From assembly GCA_029056365.1 (NCBI GenBank), contig JAIDBM010000282.1, positions 1 through 20,181 of the forward strand: a stretch of DNA of 20,181 bases, read 5' to 3'. How positions within the stretch are numbered: position 1 is the stretch's first letter; each line of letters starts with the position of its first letter. Below the pieces are notes generated by a model that had not been told where the DNA came from, searched no databases, and worked only from the letters and a program-made list of their open reading frames with translations. The stretch comes from Muribaculaceae bacterium (GTDB taxonomy: Bacteria > Bacteroidota > Bacteroidia > Bacteroidales > Muribaculaceae). Positions 1-9,143 of the stretch are shown here, one piece after another. A program made the translations under genes and the position numbers.

Positions 1-10
1 ATTATTACTG

Positions 11-57
11 CAAATTTACTACTTCTATTTCAGTTCCGGTTTGCCGATGCAAATCTA
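11..57 (-). promoter_or_regulatory. Possible divergent promoter boxes for a gene left of the window
   Basis: Two sequences on the minus strand fit the Bacteroidetes -7 consensus TAnnTTTG: TAGATTTG at 57-50 and TAAATTTG at 18-11. Both point leftwards, away from the addA-like gene. I see no good -33 TTTG at 19-21 bases upstream of either, and the gene they would serve is outside the window. AT-rich DNA gives such boxes by chance, so this is a weak call. Confidence 0.25.
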
Positions 58-121
58 AGGTGGGGAACGGGGTCTTATATATAGGACGATATACAAAAAA
101 ATGTGACAGAACCGCTACAAT

Positions 122-153
122 TTTGGCGGATTCATATGAAAGACTTATCTTTG
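122..153 (+). promoter_or_regulatory. Bacteroidetes-type promoter of the addA-like gene
   Basis: A TTTG at 122-125 and a TATCTTTG at 146-153 are separated by 20 bases, which matches the known Bacteroidetes consensus (-33 TTTG, 19-21 bases, -7 TAnnTTTG). It is the best promoter in the window. The -7 box ends 12 bases before the ATG at 166, so the leader would be only a few nucleotides. The spacer carries a perfect 10-bp palindrome, TTCATATGAA (131-140). A 9-bp direct repeat TGTGACAGA lies at 102-110 and again at 152-160. Confidence 0.65.
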
Positions 154-165
154 TGACAGACATCA

Positions 166-3100
166 ATGTCAGAACAAAAAGTGGACCGTACGTTAACAAT
201 CTATAAGGCATCGGCAGGGTCAGGCAAAACGTATACTCTTGCTCTGGAATATATAAAACTGTTGCTCGGCGTGAAGAATGTCGAGACGGGAACGTACAGC
301 CTTAATTCATCCAGATATTGTGGCCGGCGCCAGTCCGACCGCCATCGGCATATATTGGCCATAACATTCACCAACAAGGCCACCGAGGAAATGAAGGAGC
401 GTATCGTATCGGAACTCCATGCCCTGGCCTCTCATACAGACGGAACCGCCGATGCGGCCTATGCGCTTCCGTTGATGTCGATCTTCGGTTGTACGCGCGA
501 GGAACTGCGTGAAGTGGCGATGCTTGCGATGGAAGAATTATTGTACGACTATGGCCGGTTCAACGTAAGTACGATAGATTCATTCTTTCAACAGGTGCTG
601 CGTGAATTCGCACGAGAAGTTGACAGACAAGGAGATTTCGAAGTTGAACTCGACGATGCTGCTGTGGTAGGCAACGGAGTGTCGATGATGCTCGATGACC
701 TCAATTACGGCAAACCGGAGAACGGCGCACGCATGCAGAGGTGGATTTACGACTATATGCTGAACCGAATACGGGAGTCGGGGCGCCATAATATGCTTGA
801 CCGCAGTTCCGGACTTTTTGCGAGTCTGGTTGAATTTGTAGGCCGTTCATGCAGCGAAGACTATAAGGAATATGCCGATTCACTGATGGAGTATCTTTCG
901 GACGAGCGGAAACTGGCGGACTTTCGCAAGCGTTTACGCCGAACGGTCGACGATGCTGAGCAGAACTTGTGCGCAAGTGCCCGCGATGCTGTTGCCGCTC
1001 TGGAATCGGAGGGTTTTGCACCGGAGGCTCTCAACCGGTATCTCCTCGGATATATAAGGGCAGTACAGGAAGGCAACGCACCCGATGGCAAGGCTTTGGA
1101 AAGCGGTGTGATGCAAGCCTTGTTGAATGGAAGCTATGATGATGCCAGAATATATGCCAAAGGCAATTGCCCGACTTCAGGAAAAGGCAAGAATAAAATC
1201 GTTCATTATCCTTCATCGGCTGTTGGAGTACGGCTTGAGGAATTTGCCGCCGGATACGACAGAGCTTATGCTGTCTCGGCTACATACCGTCCGACCCTCG
1301 TGGCGGCCGATAATCTTGAGTTTCTCGGGTTCGCGCTGAGATATATCGAACAGTTCCGACGCGAAAACAATCTTATTCTGCTGAGTGATACCAACGACTT
1401 CCTTGGAAAAATCATATCGGACGATGATGCGCCGTTCATTTACGAGCGGATGGGAGTGGTACTGAATCATTATCTGATAGATGAATTTCAGGATACCTCT
1501 CGAATGCAGTGGAATATCCTGCGTCCGCTGGTGTCCGCCGGAGTGGGGGACCGACACGACAGTCTTATCATTGGCGATGAGAAACAGGCCATTTACCGCT
1601 TTCGGAATTCCGACTCATCGATGCTTCACCGCACGGTGGCCGAATGCGACTTTCCCGGCCGCAATAAAGTAAAGGGTGGAGCCCCCGGAGAAAACACAAA
1701 TTACAGAAGCGCTCCGGGTATGGTCCGTTTTAACAACACCGTGTTCGAACGTATGGCCTCGTTGCTGGAAGTTCCCGGTTTTGAGAATGTGGTACAGACC
1801 CTTCCGGACAGAGACGGAGCAGATGCCGACTCGTATATAAGTTTCATAAAAGTCGCTGACGATGAAGAAGCTCTGTCGGCGCTTGCGTCCGACATCTTGC
1901 GTCAGCACGAGTCAGGCTATGAGTGGCGCGATATAGCCGTGCTGGTGCGAGGTAACGCCGATGCCGCTAAGGTAGTGGACTATCTGCGTGAGAATCACCC
2001 CGAAATCAAGGTGCTTTCGGAAGAGGCGTTGTATCTGCGTAATTCTTCATCGGTAAAACTGATTATGGGTATGCTGAAACTGCTCGACCGCTCATATTCA
2101 AGTGTATCCGATGCCAGGCGTAGAACCGATAAAGACTCAATGGCCGTAATAAGCCGTTTCGACTATTATATGGCCGAGGGTTTATCGGCGCCCGAGGCTC
2201 TCCATATGGCTCTTGGCGATGAAGTAGCCGGTGGCAAGGCGGCCGAGGCGGTGAATGAATTGCGCGGAATGCATGCATCATCGCTGGGAGCAATGGTGGA
2301 GATGATTGTTCGACAGCGAATTCCTGCCGCGCAGCGCAAACGTGAGATGGCTTTCATATGTGCCTTCCAGGATATGGTGAGCGATTATTGCCGCAAATAT
2401 CCCGATTCGGTGCATGACTTCGTAAAATGGTACGACAAGATTGGCCGGAAGCGGGCCTTGCCGGCTGCTCCGGATGTCGATGCCGTACAAGTGATGACGG
2501 TGCATAAGTCGAAAGGCCTGGAATGGGCCTGTGTGCATATCCCTTTTGCCAACTGGAGTCTTACAAAGAATACCGAGCGCTGGTTCCATCCAACGTATCA
2601 GGGGATTCCCTCCGAGATTACGCCGCCGATAATACTGGTTCCATCGTCAAAGGTGTTCGGGCACCGATATTCCCCTTATCGCGATGAATATCTGAAGGAA
2701 ATGGACGAACAGCGCACCGACAGTCTCAACACTACATATGTGGCATTTACACGTGCGGCAAAAGAACTTATAGTGCACACCACCGGTAAGGAGGTGGGCT
2801 CGATAATCGAGTCGGTATTAACAGCGGAATCCTCGGAGGCGGAACTCTCCGACGGCTTGCATGTGGATACCGCCGGATTCTTTGCAACGCCCGACCGGAT
2901 GGAGATTGGAACACCGACAGTGCCCGATCAGGAAAAAGCTCGTCGGCGAATGAAGGCCAGACAGGAGCGTACTGTTTCAGTACTGGACGATTACGAGGTG
3001 TATGACCGTGATGACACAAGAGAACTTGTGGCTATGCCGGACATTACTGTGGAAATGGGCGATATTGGCGCTGAAACAGTCGATGAGATACAGGCCCGGG

Positions 3101-3603
3101 AGATAGTCGATCCGTTGCCCGATGATTATGCAGGACCTGACTCCGAACAGCGTAGAAAGGCCGCACAACGGGGAACTCTGCTCCATGCCGTGATGGCGGA
3201 AATGAAATCTCCGGCCGATCTCGACCGGGCATTGGGCAGAGTGGCCAATGCGGCGGTGCTGGATTCGGCGACCACAGAGGAATTGCGCGGACTCCTTGTG
3301 TCGGCTTTCGAGCAGGATGATCCGAGAGTGGAGCGATGGTTCGACCCTCACGGGCGACTGCTTAGCGAACAAAGTATTCTTATGCCTGACGGATCGGTGC
3401 TGCGTCCCGACAGGATTGTGATTCATGCCGACGGGAGTGTCGATCTGGTGGATTATAAATTCACATCGTCAATGCGTCCGTCGCATCAGAGGCAGTTGCG
3501 CGATTACTGCCTGATGCTTAGGGGTATGGGTTATAAACGGGTAAGAGGACACCTGTGGTATCCGCTGCTTGGCCGGATAGCAAGTGAAAAAATAGACGAA
3601 TAG
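166..3603 (+). CDS. addA: AddA/RecB-like ATP-dependent helicase-exonuclease (UvrD superfamily)
   Basis: This is a 1145-residue cytoplasmic DNA repair protein. It would unwind and digest double-strand ends for homologous recombination. Superfamily 1 helicase motifs appear in order: Walker A AGSGKT (17-22), ITFTNKA (motif Ia), DEFQD (439-443), GDEKQ (from 470), the NYRS region, TVHKSKG (near 778) and YVAFTRA (near 858). A C-terminal PD-(D/E)XK nuclease follows, with GTLLHA, Asp1082 and D1096-Y-K1098, then a Q..Y motif. The spacing resembles the RecB nuclease triad, so both activities look intact. The ATG at 166 is the only ATG before Walker A and lies just after a strong promoter. An AddB partner is not in this window; upstream sequence is cut off. 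Calling it addA rather than recB rests on the absence of visible RecC/RecD neighbours, so the symbol is less certain than the family. Confidence 0.9.
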   Translation: MSEQKVDRTLTIYKASAGSGKTYTLALEYIKLLLGVKNVETGTYSLNSSRYCGRRQSDRHRHILAITFTNKATEEMKERIVSELHALASHTDGTADAAYALPLMSIFGCTREELREVAMLAMEELLYDYGRFNVSTIDSFFQQVLREFAREVDRQGDFEVELDDAAVVGNGVSMMLDDLNYGKPENGARMQRWIYDYMLNRIRESGRHNMLDRSSGLFASLVEFVGRSCSEDYKEYADSLMEYLSDERKLADFRKRLRRTVDDAEQNLCASARDAVAALESEGFAPEALNRYLLGYIRAVQEGNAPDGKALESGVMQALLNGSYDDARIYAKGNCPTSGKGKNKIVHYPSSAVGVRLEEFAAGYDRAYAVSATYRPTLVAADNLEFLGFALRYIEQFRRENNLILLSDTNDFLGKIISDDDAPFIYERMGVVLNHYLIDEFQDTSRMQWNILRPLVSAGVGDRHDSLIIGDEKQAIYRFRNSDSSMLHRTVAECDFPGRNKVKGGAPGENTNYRSAPGMVRFNNTVFERMASLLEVPGFENVVQTLPDRDGADADSYISFIKVADDEEALSALASDILRQHESGYEWRDIAVLVRGNADAAKVVDYLRENHPEIKVLSEEALYLRNSSSVKLIMGMLKLLDRSYSSVSDARRRTDKDSMAVISRFDYYMAEGLSAPEALHMALGDEVAGGKAAEAVNELRGMHASSLGAMVEMIVRQRIPAAQRKREMAFICAFQDMVSDYCRKYPDSVHDFVKWYDKIGRKRALPAAPDVDAVQVMTVHKSKGLEWACVHIPFANWSLTKNTERWFHPTYQGIPSEITPPIILVPSSKVFGHRYSPYRDEYLKEMDEQRTDSLNTTYVAFTRAAKELIVHTTGKEVGSIIESVLTAESSEAELSDGLHVDTAGFFATPDRMEIGTPTVPDQEKARRRMKARQERTVSVLDDYEVYDRDDTRELVAMPDITVEMGDIGAETVDEIQAREIVDPLPDDYAGPDSEQRRKAAQRGTLLHAVMAEMKSPADLDRALGRVANAAVLDSATTEELRGLLVSAFEQDDPRVERWFDPHGRLLSEQSILMPDGSVLRPDRIVIHADGSVDLVDYKFTSSMRPSHQRQLRDYCLMLRGMGYKRVRGHLWYPLLGRIASEKIDE

Positions 3604-3646
3604 TTATCAGTTAAGGAAAAATCATTAGTCACGATATATTTGAAAG

Positions 3647-5281
3647 ATGAAAAAATTAGCAAGTCTTGGCCCGGCACTGGTTCTGGCCGTTTTCCCATCG
3701 CTGGCATGTACCAGCCTTATCGCGACTCCGGGCGCGAGTACCGATGGCAGCAGCATGATAACATATGCCGCTGACTCGCACACATTATACGGAGAACTTT
3801 ATCATCAGCCCGCTGCCGACCATGCTCCGGGAAGCATGCGCAGGGTAGTGGACTGGGACAGCGGACGGTTCCTTGGCGAGATTCCTGAGGTAGCGCATAC
3901 ATATGCCACTATCGGCAACATGAACGAACACGGACTCACAATAGCCGAGAGCACATGGGGCGGACGTCATGAACTGGCCGGAAGCGGCATGATCGACTAT
4001 GGTTCGCTGATATATATCACATTGCAGCGGGCACGTACAGCCAGAGAGGCCGTCGAGGTGATGACCTCGCTGGTACGAGACTACGGATATGCCTCCGAAG
4101 GTGAGTCGTTCTCTATCGCCGACCCCTCGGAGGTATGGATAATGGAGCTGATTGGCAAAGGAAAAACCGACAAAGGTGCGGTGTGGGTAGCCAGAAAGGT
4201 GCCCGACGGCTATATCAGCGGGCATGCGAACCACTCGCGCATACACAATTTCCCGCTTAATGATAAGGAAACGCTTTATTCACCCGATGTAATTGATTTT
4301 GCCCGCAGTCAGGGATATTTCAAAGGAAAAGACAAAGATTTCAGTTTTTCAAAGGCCTATGCCGTTACCGATGCCGGGGCATTGCGCGGATGCGATGCCC
4401 GTGTATGGAGTTATTACAACCGTTTTACCGACAAAGGAGTTGACCAGTATCTCGACTGGATTCTGTACGGACGTGGTGAAGCGATGCCCCTTTGGGTGAA
4501 ACCCACCCGCAAGCTCAGCGCCGAAGACCTGAAATGGATGATGCGCGATCATTTTGAAGACACTCCGCTTGATATGACCAAGGACATAGGCGCAGGCCCG
4601 TTCGATGTGCCATATCGCTGGCGTCCGATGAATTTCACGGTCGATTCGGTTGAATATACTCACGAACGCGCCATAGCCACGCAACAGACCGGATTCTCGT
4701 TTGTGGCCTCGATGAACGCCGGTCGTCACGAATCCATGACCGGTATACTGTGGTTCGGAGTCGATGACGCCAATACCTGTGTGTATGTGCCGGTGTTCAA
4801 TTCCACTCCGGAGCCTCCGCATCAGCTTGCCCACGGCAATGGCGACATGTACAACATATCCTGGGACGCCATGTTCTGGACAAACAACTATGTTGCCAAT
4901 CAGGCTTATAACCGTTACAGCCAGATGATTCCCGACATCCGCCGCGTACAGTCGGCTCTTGAAAACCAGGCTTGCGAACTTGTAGGAAAAGCAATTGCCG
5001 ATGTCGCCTCCATGGACAAGGAATCGGCAACAGACTACCTGCACCGTCTCACCGACAGCTTTACCGCCGATGCCACAGCGCAATATAAGGCGCTGGGCGA
5101 CTATCTGCTCGTGAAATATCTCGATGGCAATATCAAGAAAGAGGAGAACGGACGTTTTGCCCGTACACCCGAGGGCATGCCGGTTCAGCCCGAATTCGGC
5201 GGATATAACGAACGCTATTTCCGCTCTGTCGCAAACGATGCCGGCGAGCGCCTGCGGGTTAACGAACTTGACCAGAACTAA
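3647..5281 (+). CDS. Secreted C69-family dipeptidase (PepD type)
   Basis: This 544-residue protein resembles peptidase family C69, Ntn hydrolases that cleave dipeptides with an N-terminal cysteine. The first 20 residues form a signal peptide (MKK, then a hydrophobic stretch ending in SLA). The next residues, C21-T-S-L-I-A-T-P-G-A-S, are the family's N-terminal motif, so signal cleavage itself should expose Cys21 as the nucleophile. The position -3 residue is Ser, not Leu, so a lipoprotein reading of the same Cys is less convincing but not excluded. Further family features are the NMNEHGL and ESTWGGR segments. The length suits secreted Bacteroidales members of the family. It begins 43 bases after the addA-like gene and runs into the next gene with a 2-base gap, so the two are probably co-transcribed. 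It likely acts in the periplasm on peptides; the true substrate is not visible. Confidence 0.88.
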   Translation: MKKLASLGPALVLAVFPSLACTSLIATPGASTDGSSMITYAADSHTLYGELYHQPAADHAPGSMRRVVDWDSGRFLGEIPEVAHTYATIGNMNEHGLTIAESTWGGRHELAGSGMIDYGSLIYITLQRARTAREAVEVMTSLVRDYGYASEGESFSIADPSEVWIMELIGKGKTDKGAVWVARKVPDGYISGHANHSRIHNFPLNDKETLYSPDVIDFARSQGYFKGKDKDFSFSKAYAVTDAGALRGCDARVWSYYNRFTDKGVDQYLDWILYGRGEAMPLWVKPTRKLSAEDLKWMMRDHFEDTPLDMTKDIGAGPFDVPYRWRPMNFTVDSVEYTHERAIATQQTGFSFVASMNAGRHESMTGILWFGVDDANTCVYVPVFNSTPEPPHQLAHGNGDMYNISWDAMFWTNNYVANQAYNRYSQMIPDIRRVQSALENQACELVGKAIADVASMDKESATDYLHRLTDSFTADATAQYKALGDYLLVKYLDGNIKKEENGRFARTPEGMPVQPEFGGYNERYFRSVANDAGERLRVNELDQN

Positions 5282-5283
5282 AG

Positions 5284-6072
5284 ATGACAATACCCGAAGC
5301 CGTGATGTGCCGTCGTTCGTCACGTACATATGATTCAGTGCTGAGCGATGCCGATTCACGCCAGATCGACATGTTTCTGAACCGCTTGCCAAAACGTCAT
5401 TTCGGCAAAGGAATGGTGGGAATGCGCCGCATAGATTGCGGCGCAGGAGCCACGCCTCCCGGCACATACGGTTGCATCAGCGGAGCACATCACTATGTGG
5501 TGTCCTACACTTCAGATGCGGTGAACAACCTCACACGTATCGATTGCGGAATGATTTCGGAACTTATGGCGCTGTATGCCACGCAGGCCGGAATAGGCAC
5601 CTGCCTGATGACAGGAACCATCCGTGACTCGGCATTTGCCAGAGACGCTTGTCTCGGCGGCGGCGATTCCCTCCTTCTGGCAAGTCCGCTGGGCCGTGTG
5701 CTTGCTCCGTGTCTGACCGAGAAACTGATCGGACGGATGTCGCGCAGCGGCACACGTATGCCTAAGGACCGTGTAGTGTTTTCCGACCGGGCCTTTACCA
5801 TACCGTGGAAAGCATCGCCGGATGACTATGCATTGCAGCAGGCCCTCGACGGACTTTGCCAGGCTCCGAGCGCATACAACCGCCAGCCTTGGCGTGTTGT
5901 GGTTTGTGACAATCATATTGAGATTCATAACTCTGAGTCTGATTCGAACTCCTGGATCGGAATCGGATGCGCCATAACCAATTATTGTGCCATGATTGGC
6001 ATACGGAGCGACTCACTGGATATCGACGGCACCGATGAACAACCGATAATCATAGCTCCGCGACCGATATAA
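5284..6072 (+). CDS. Nitroreductase-family protein (TM1586-like)
   Basis: This 262-residue cytoplasmic protein has the two-part layout of the nitroreductase-fold group whose two halves form one FMN-binding unit. The N-terminus has the RRSSRTY segment (10-16), like the R-[RS]-S-x-R-x-[YF] motif of flavin nitroreductases. The second half has A-P-S-A-Y-N-R-Q-P-W (194-203), a typical FMN-proximal motif. No metal or iron-sulfur motif is seen. The ATG follows the stop of the C69 gene by two bases, which strongly suggests translational coupling. The physiological substrate is unknown for most of this family, so an NAD(P)H-dependent FMN oxidoreductase role is inferred from fold only. The gene is followed by 129 bases without a gene before korA. 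Confidence 0.82.
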   Translation: MTIPEAVMCRRSSRTYDSVLSDADSRQIDMFLNRLPKRHFGKGMVGMRRIDCGAGATPPGTYGCISGAHHYVVSYTSDAVNNLTRIDCGMISELMALYATQAGIGTCLMTGTIRDSAFARDACLGGGDSLLLASPLGRVLAPCLTEKLIGRMSRSGTRMPKDRVVFSDRAFTIPWKASPDDYALQQALDGLCQAPSAYNRQPWRVVVCDNHIEIHNSESDSNSWIGIGCAITNYCAMIGIRSDSLDIDGTDEQPIIIAPRPI

Positions 6073-6127
6073 ATAAAATATCTGAAAAATTTATTGGACA
6101 AACTGCTTAAATCCCCGATTTTTTTGC

Positions 6128-6135
6128 TAAGTTTG
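6128..6135 (+). promoter_or_regulatory. Probable -7 box of the korAB operon
   Basis: TAAGTTTG fits the TAnnTTTG consensus exactly. The base run about 19 bases upstream (CTT) is a poor -33 element. Transcription would start near 6140, leaving a leader of about 60 bases before the korA ATG at 6202. The rest of the 129-base gap (6073-6201) is AT-rich, with a T7 run before the box and no classic terminator. Confidence 0.45.
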
Positions 6136-6139
6136 CATC

Positions 6140-6153
6140 GTGTAACGATACAC
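6140..6153. repeat. Small inverted repeat at the presumed korA start site
   Basis: GTGTA (6140-6144) and TACAC (6149-6153) form a perfect 5-bp inverted repeat around ACGA. It sits 4 bases after the -7 box, where the transcript should start, so it could be an operator or a 5' end hairpin. A second overlapping pairing exists (ATCGT 6137-6141 with ACGAT 6145-6149). The arms are short and chance is a real possibility. Confidence 0.25.
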
Positions 6154-6201
6154 AGAAATGCTAACCGACTTAGAGGTCAATCTTAAATCATTTATATTCC
6201 C

Positions 6202-8061
6202 ATGTTAGAGAAAACCGAAGTAAAAGTTCTCGACAAGGTGGTGGTCCGTTTTTCGGGCGACTCCGGCGATGGCATGCAGCTGGCCGGCAATATTTTCACC
6301 AATGTGTCGGCCGGAATCGGCAATCAGGTGTCAACCTTTCCCGATTATCCGGCGGAAATCCGTGCTCCGCAGGGCTCGCTTGGCGGCGTGTCCGGCTTCC
6401 AGGTAAGTGTGGGCCGTGGAGTGCATACACCCGGAGACAGTTGCGATGTGCTTGTAGCCATGAATCCTGCCGCCTTGAAGCAGAACGTAAAGTTTCTCAA
6501 ACCAGGCGGTGTGATAATAACGGATATTGATTCCTACCGTGAGGCTGACCTCCGCAAGGCTCAGTTTAAAACAGAAAATCCGTTTGAAGAGCTTGGCATA
6601 AAGCAGACTGTGCTGGAGGTTCCGGTCACAGCCATGACACGTGCCGCACTGGCCGATAGCGGCCTCGACAACAAGAGCGTGCTCAAGTGCCGTAATATTT
6701 TTGCACTCGGTCTGGTGTGCTGGCTGTTCGACCGGCCTCTCGAAAGCGCCCTTCATCATCTGAAAAAGAAATTCAGCCGCAAACCTGCTGTATATGAGGC
6801 GAACGCCAAGGTGCTTCAGGCAGGTTTCGACTACGGACATAATATTCATGCCTCGGTATCGGTGCACCGTATAAACACCGACAATCCGAAACCTGGCGTA
6901 TATACTGATATCAACGGAAATACAGCCACGGCATGGGGCCTGATAATGGCAAGCGAGAAATGCGGACGGCCGCTGTTCCTCGGCTCCTATCCCATCACTC
7001 CGGCCACCGACATATTGCACGAACTTGCAAAACGGAAAGACCTCGGAGTCAAGGCTTGCCAGATGGAAGACGAAATCGCCGGCGTATGTTCGGCCATAGG
7101 CGCTTCATTCGCGGGCAATCTTGCTGTGACAAGTACCTCAGGCCCCGGACTTGCGCTTAAGAGCGAGGGCATAGGTCTGGCTGTTATGGCCGAGTTGCCC
7201 CTGGTTGTGATTGATGTGCAGCGCGGCGGCCCGTCGACAGGCCTGCCCACCAAGACAGAGCAGACCGACCTGATGCAGGCCCTTTATGGCCGCAACGGCG
7301 AATCGCCTCTGGCTGTAGTGGCGCCGGTGTCGCCTACCGACTGCTTTACCATGGCATTCGAGGCATGCCGTATAGCGGTGGAACATTCCACTCCGGTAAT
7401 ATTGCTCAGCGATGCGTTTATCGGAAACGGATCTTCGGCATGGAGAGTGCCTGAAGCCGATGAGTATCCTGAAATAAAGGCACCAGAGGTCAGACTCGCC
7501 GAAGGACAGCGTTTCTGTCCTACCATGCGCGATGAAGACACTCTGGCCCGTCCGTGGCCTGTGGCAGGAACCGAAGGCCTCCAGCACCGTCTCGGCGGAC
7601 TTGAAAAGGACATCCGCACCGGAGCGATAAGCACCGATCCGCTCAACCATGAGCGCATGGTTGAAATCCGTCGCCGTAAAATCGAGAATATAGCCAACAA
7701 CATACCGGCGCTTGAGGTTATGGGTGACCCGGAGGCCGACACACTGCTGCTTGGCTGGGGCGGAACGTACGGACACCTGCTGACTGCGGCTAACGAACTC
7801 TGTGCCTCGGGCCGTCCTGTGGCAATGGCACAGCTGCGGTACATAAGTCCGCTTCCCGCCAATACAGCCGAAATACTGCGCCGCTACAGCAAGGTAATAG
7901 TCGCGGAACTCAATTCAGGAATGCTTGCCGACTATCTTCAGGCAAAATTCCCGGATGTCGAGATACACCGTATTAATAAAGTACAAGGTCAACCATTTAT
8001 GGTGAGCGAGATTGTAGCCGCCGTAGACCGCATAAACTCTCTCAATACCGTAGCACAATGA
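6202..8061 (+). CDS. korA: 2-oxoacid:ferredoxin oxidoreductase, fused gamma-alpha subunit
   Basis: This 619-residue protein is the large subunit of a two-subunit 2-oxoacid:acceptor oxidoreductase, probably 2-oxoglutarate:ferredoxin oxidoreductase. Such enzymes interconvert a 2-oxoacid plus CoA with acyl-CoA, CO2 and reduced ferredoxin in anaerobes. The N-terminal gamma domain begins with RFSGDSGDGMQ (about 16-26). The alpha domain starts near residue 234 and carries Y-P-I-T-P-A-T (263-269), then the QMEDE and TSTSGPG segments typical of the pyrimidine-binding half. Length and domain order fit the KorA fusion type. Its stop overlaps the korB start (ATGA), so the subunits are translationally coupled. 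Substrate choice between 2-oxoglutarate and other 2-oxoacids cannot be fixed from sequence alone. No KorC/KorD-type ferredoxin subunit is nearby, as expected for the two-subunit form. Confidence 0.92.
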   Translation: MLEKTEVKVLDKVVVRFSGDSGDGMQLAGNIFTNVSAGIGNQVSTFPDYPAEIRAPQGSLGGVSGFQVSVGRGVHTPGDSCDVLVAMNPAALKQNVKFLKPGGVIITDIDSYREADLRKAQFKTENPFEELGIKQTVLEVPVTAMTRAALADSGLDNKSVLKCRNIFALGLVCWLFDRPLESALHHLKKKFSRKPAVYEANAKVLQAGFDYGHNIHASVSVHRINTDNPKPGVYTDINGNTATAWGLIMASEKCGRPLFLGSYPITPATDILHELAKRKDLGVKACQMEDEIAGVCSAIGASFAGNLAVTSTSGPGLALKSEGIGLAVMAELPLVVIDVQRGGPSTGLPTKTEQTDLMQALYGRNGESPLAVVAPVSPTDCFTMAFEACRIAVEHSTPVILLSDAFIGNGSSAWRVPEADEYPEIKAPEVRLAEGQRFCPTMRDEDTLARPWPVAGTEGLQHRLGGLEKDIRTGAISTDPLNHERMVEIRRRKIENIANNIPALEVMGDPEADTLLLGWGGTYGHLLTAANELCASGRPVAMAQLRYISPLPANTAEILRRYSKVIVAELNSGMLADYLQAKFPDVEIHRINKVQGQPFMVSEIVAAVDRINSLNTVAQ

Positions 8062-9107
8062 TCAGCGAACAACTTACCGACAACAACTGCTGTGCCAAGG
8101 CACAGGAATTTAAACCAGCCGATTATAAAAGCGACCAGAGTGTGCGCTGGTGTCCCGGCTGCGGCGACCATGCCATATTGAACACGCTGCACAAGGCCAT
8201 GGCTGAACTTGGCGTGCCTCCGCACCGTATAGCCGTGATTTCCGGTATCGGATGCAGCTCACGTCTGCCTTATTATATGAACACATATGGCTTCCATACC
8301 ATACATGGACGTGCCGCCGCGATTGCTACCGGCTTCAAGGTGGCCAATCCCGAAATGGAAGTGTGGCAGATAAGCGGCGACGGCGACGGTCTGGCTATCG
8401 GCGGCAATCACTTCATACATGCCATACGCCGTAACGTGGACATAAACATGTTGTTGTTCAACAATAAAATCTACGGTCTGACAAAGGGCCAGTACTCGCC
8501 CACAAGCGAACGTGGATTTGTGTCCAAATCTTCGCCATACGGCACAACGGAAGATCCGTTCATTCCTGCCGAGCTGGTGTTCGGCGCACGCGGTAATTTC
8601 TTCGCGCGGGCCATCGATGTGGATCTGGAGACATCGCGCGAGGTAATGGTGGCCGCCGGACGGCATAAGGGAACATCTGTTGTGGAAATTCTTCAGAACT
8701 GCATGATTTTCAACAATGGGGTGCATAACCGTTACGCCGACCGCACAGTACGCGCCGACCGTACCATACATCTGCGCCACGGACAGAAAATGATATTCGG
8801 CGCCGACTCAAACAAAGGACTTGTGCAGGACGGATTCCTGCTGAAGGCTGTGACCATAGGTGAAGACGGTTATACTATGGACGATGTGCTTGTTCACGAT
8901 GCCCATTGTGCAAGCAACTTCCTTCACCAGCAGCTGGCCATGATGGACGGTGAGTCGCTGCCTCTGGCTGTGGGAGTGATACGCGATGTCGATGCGCCCA
9001 CGTACAACGATTCTGTGACCGAACAGGTTCGCGAGGTGCGGGCCCACAAAGGCTTCGACTGCCTGCGGTCGATGATACTCTCCGGGGAAACCTGGACTGT
9101 TGAGTAG
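8058..9107 (+). CDS. korB: 2-oxoacid:ferredoxin oxidoreductase, beta subunit
   Basis: This 349-residue protein is the thiamine-pyrophosphate and [4Fe-4S] subunit that pairs with the preceding KorA. Cysteines in the expected places are C32-P-G-C35, C66 (in GIGCSS) and C215 (in QNCMIFNNG), which would bind one cluster. The TPP/Mg motif is GDGDG from residue 107, closing with N135-N136. The YSPTS segment that follows the TPP site is also family-typical. Its ATG overlaps the korA stop as ATGA, so expression should be stoichiometric. Electrons go to a free ferredoxin, which is not encoded here. The stop at 9105-9107 is followed by a 103-base gap with a hairpin and then the membrane protein gene. 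Confidence 0.93.
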   Translation: MISEQLTDNNCCAKAQEFKPADYKSDQSVRWCPGCGDHAILNTLHKAMAELGVPPHRIAVISGIGCSSRLPYYMNTYGFHTIHGRAAAIATGFKVANPEMEVWQISGDGDGLAIGGNHFIHAIRRNVDINMLLFNNKIYGLTKGQYSPTSERGFVSKSSPYGTTEDPFIPAELVFGARGNFFARAIDVDLETSREVMVAAGRHKGTSVVEILQNCMIFNNGVHNRYADRTVRADRTIHLRHGQKMIFGADSNKGLVQDGFLLKAVTIGEDGYTMDDVLVHDAHCASNFLHQQLAMMDGESLPLAVGVIRDVDAPTYNDSVTEQVREVRAHKGFDCLRSMILSGETWTVE

Positions 9108-9143
9108 ACAAATAATAAGGGAGCCGCGCTATCCTGCTCTGAC

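Noticed and set aside
3635..3642. TATATTTG as a promoter of the C69 dipeptidase
   Set aside because: It ends 4 bases before the ATG, has no -33 box, and would place the start site inside the start codon. Co-transcription with the upstream gene is simpler.
4349..5467. 372-codon open frame antisense to the C69 dipeptidase and nitroreductase genes
   Set aside because: It spans the junction of two real genes on the other strand and shows no domain or start signal.
6066..6082. GATAT-(7)-ATATC hairpin at the end of the nitroreductase gene as a terminator
   Set aside because: The stem is only 5 bp of mostly A-T pairs and no T-tract follows.
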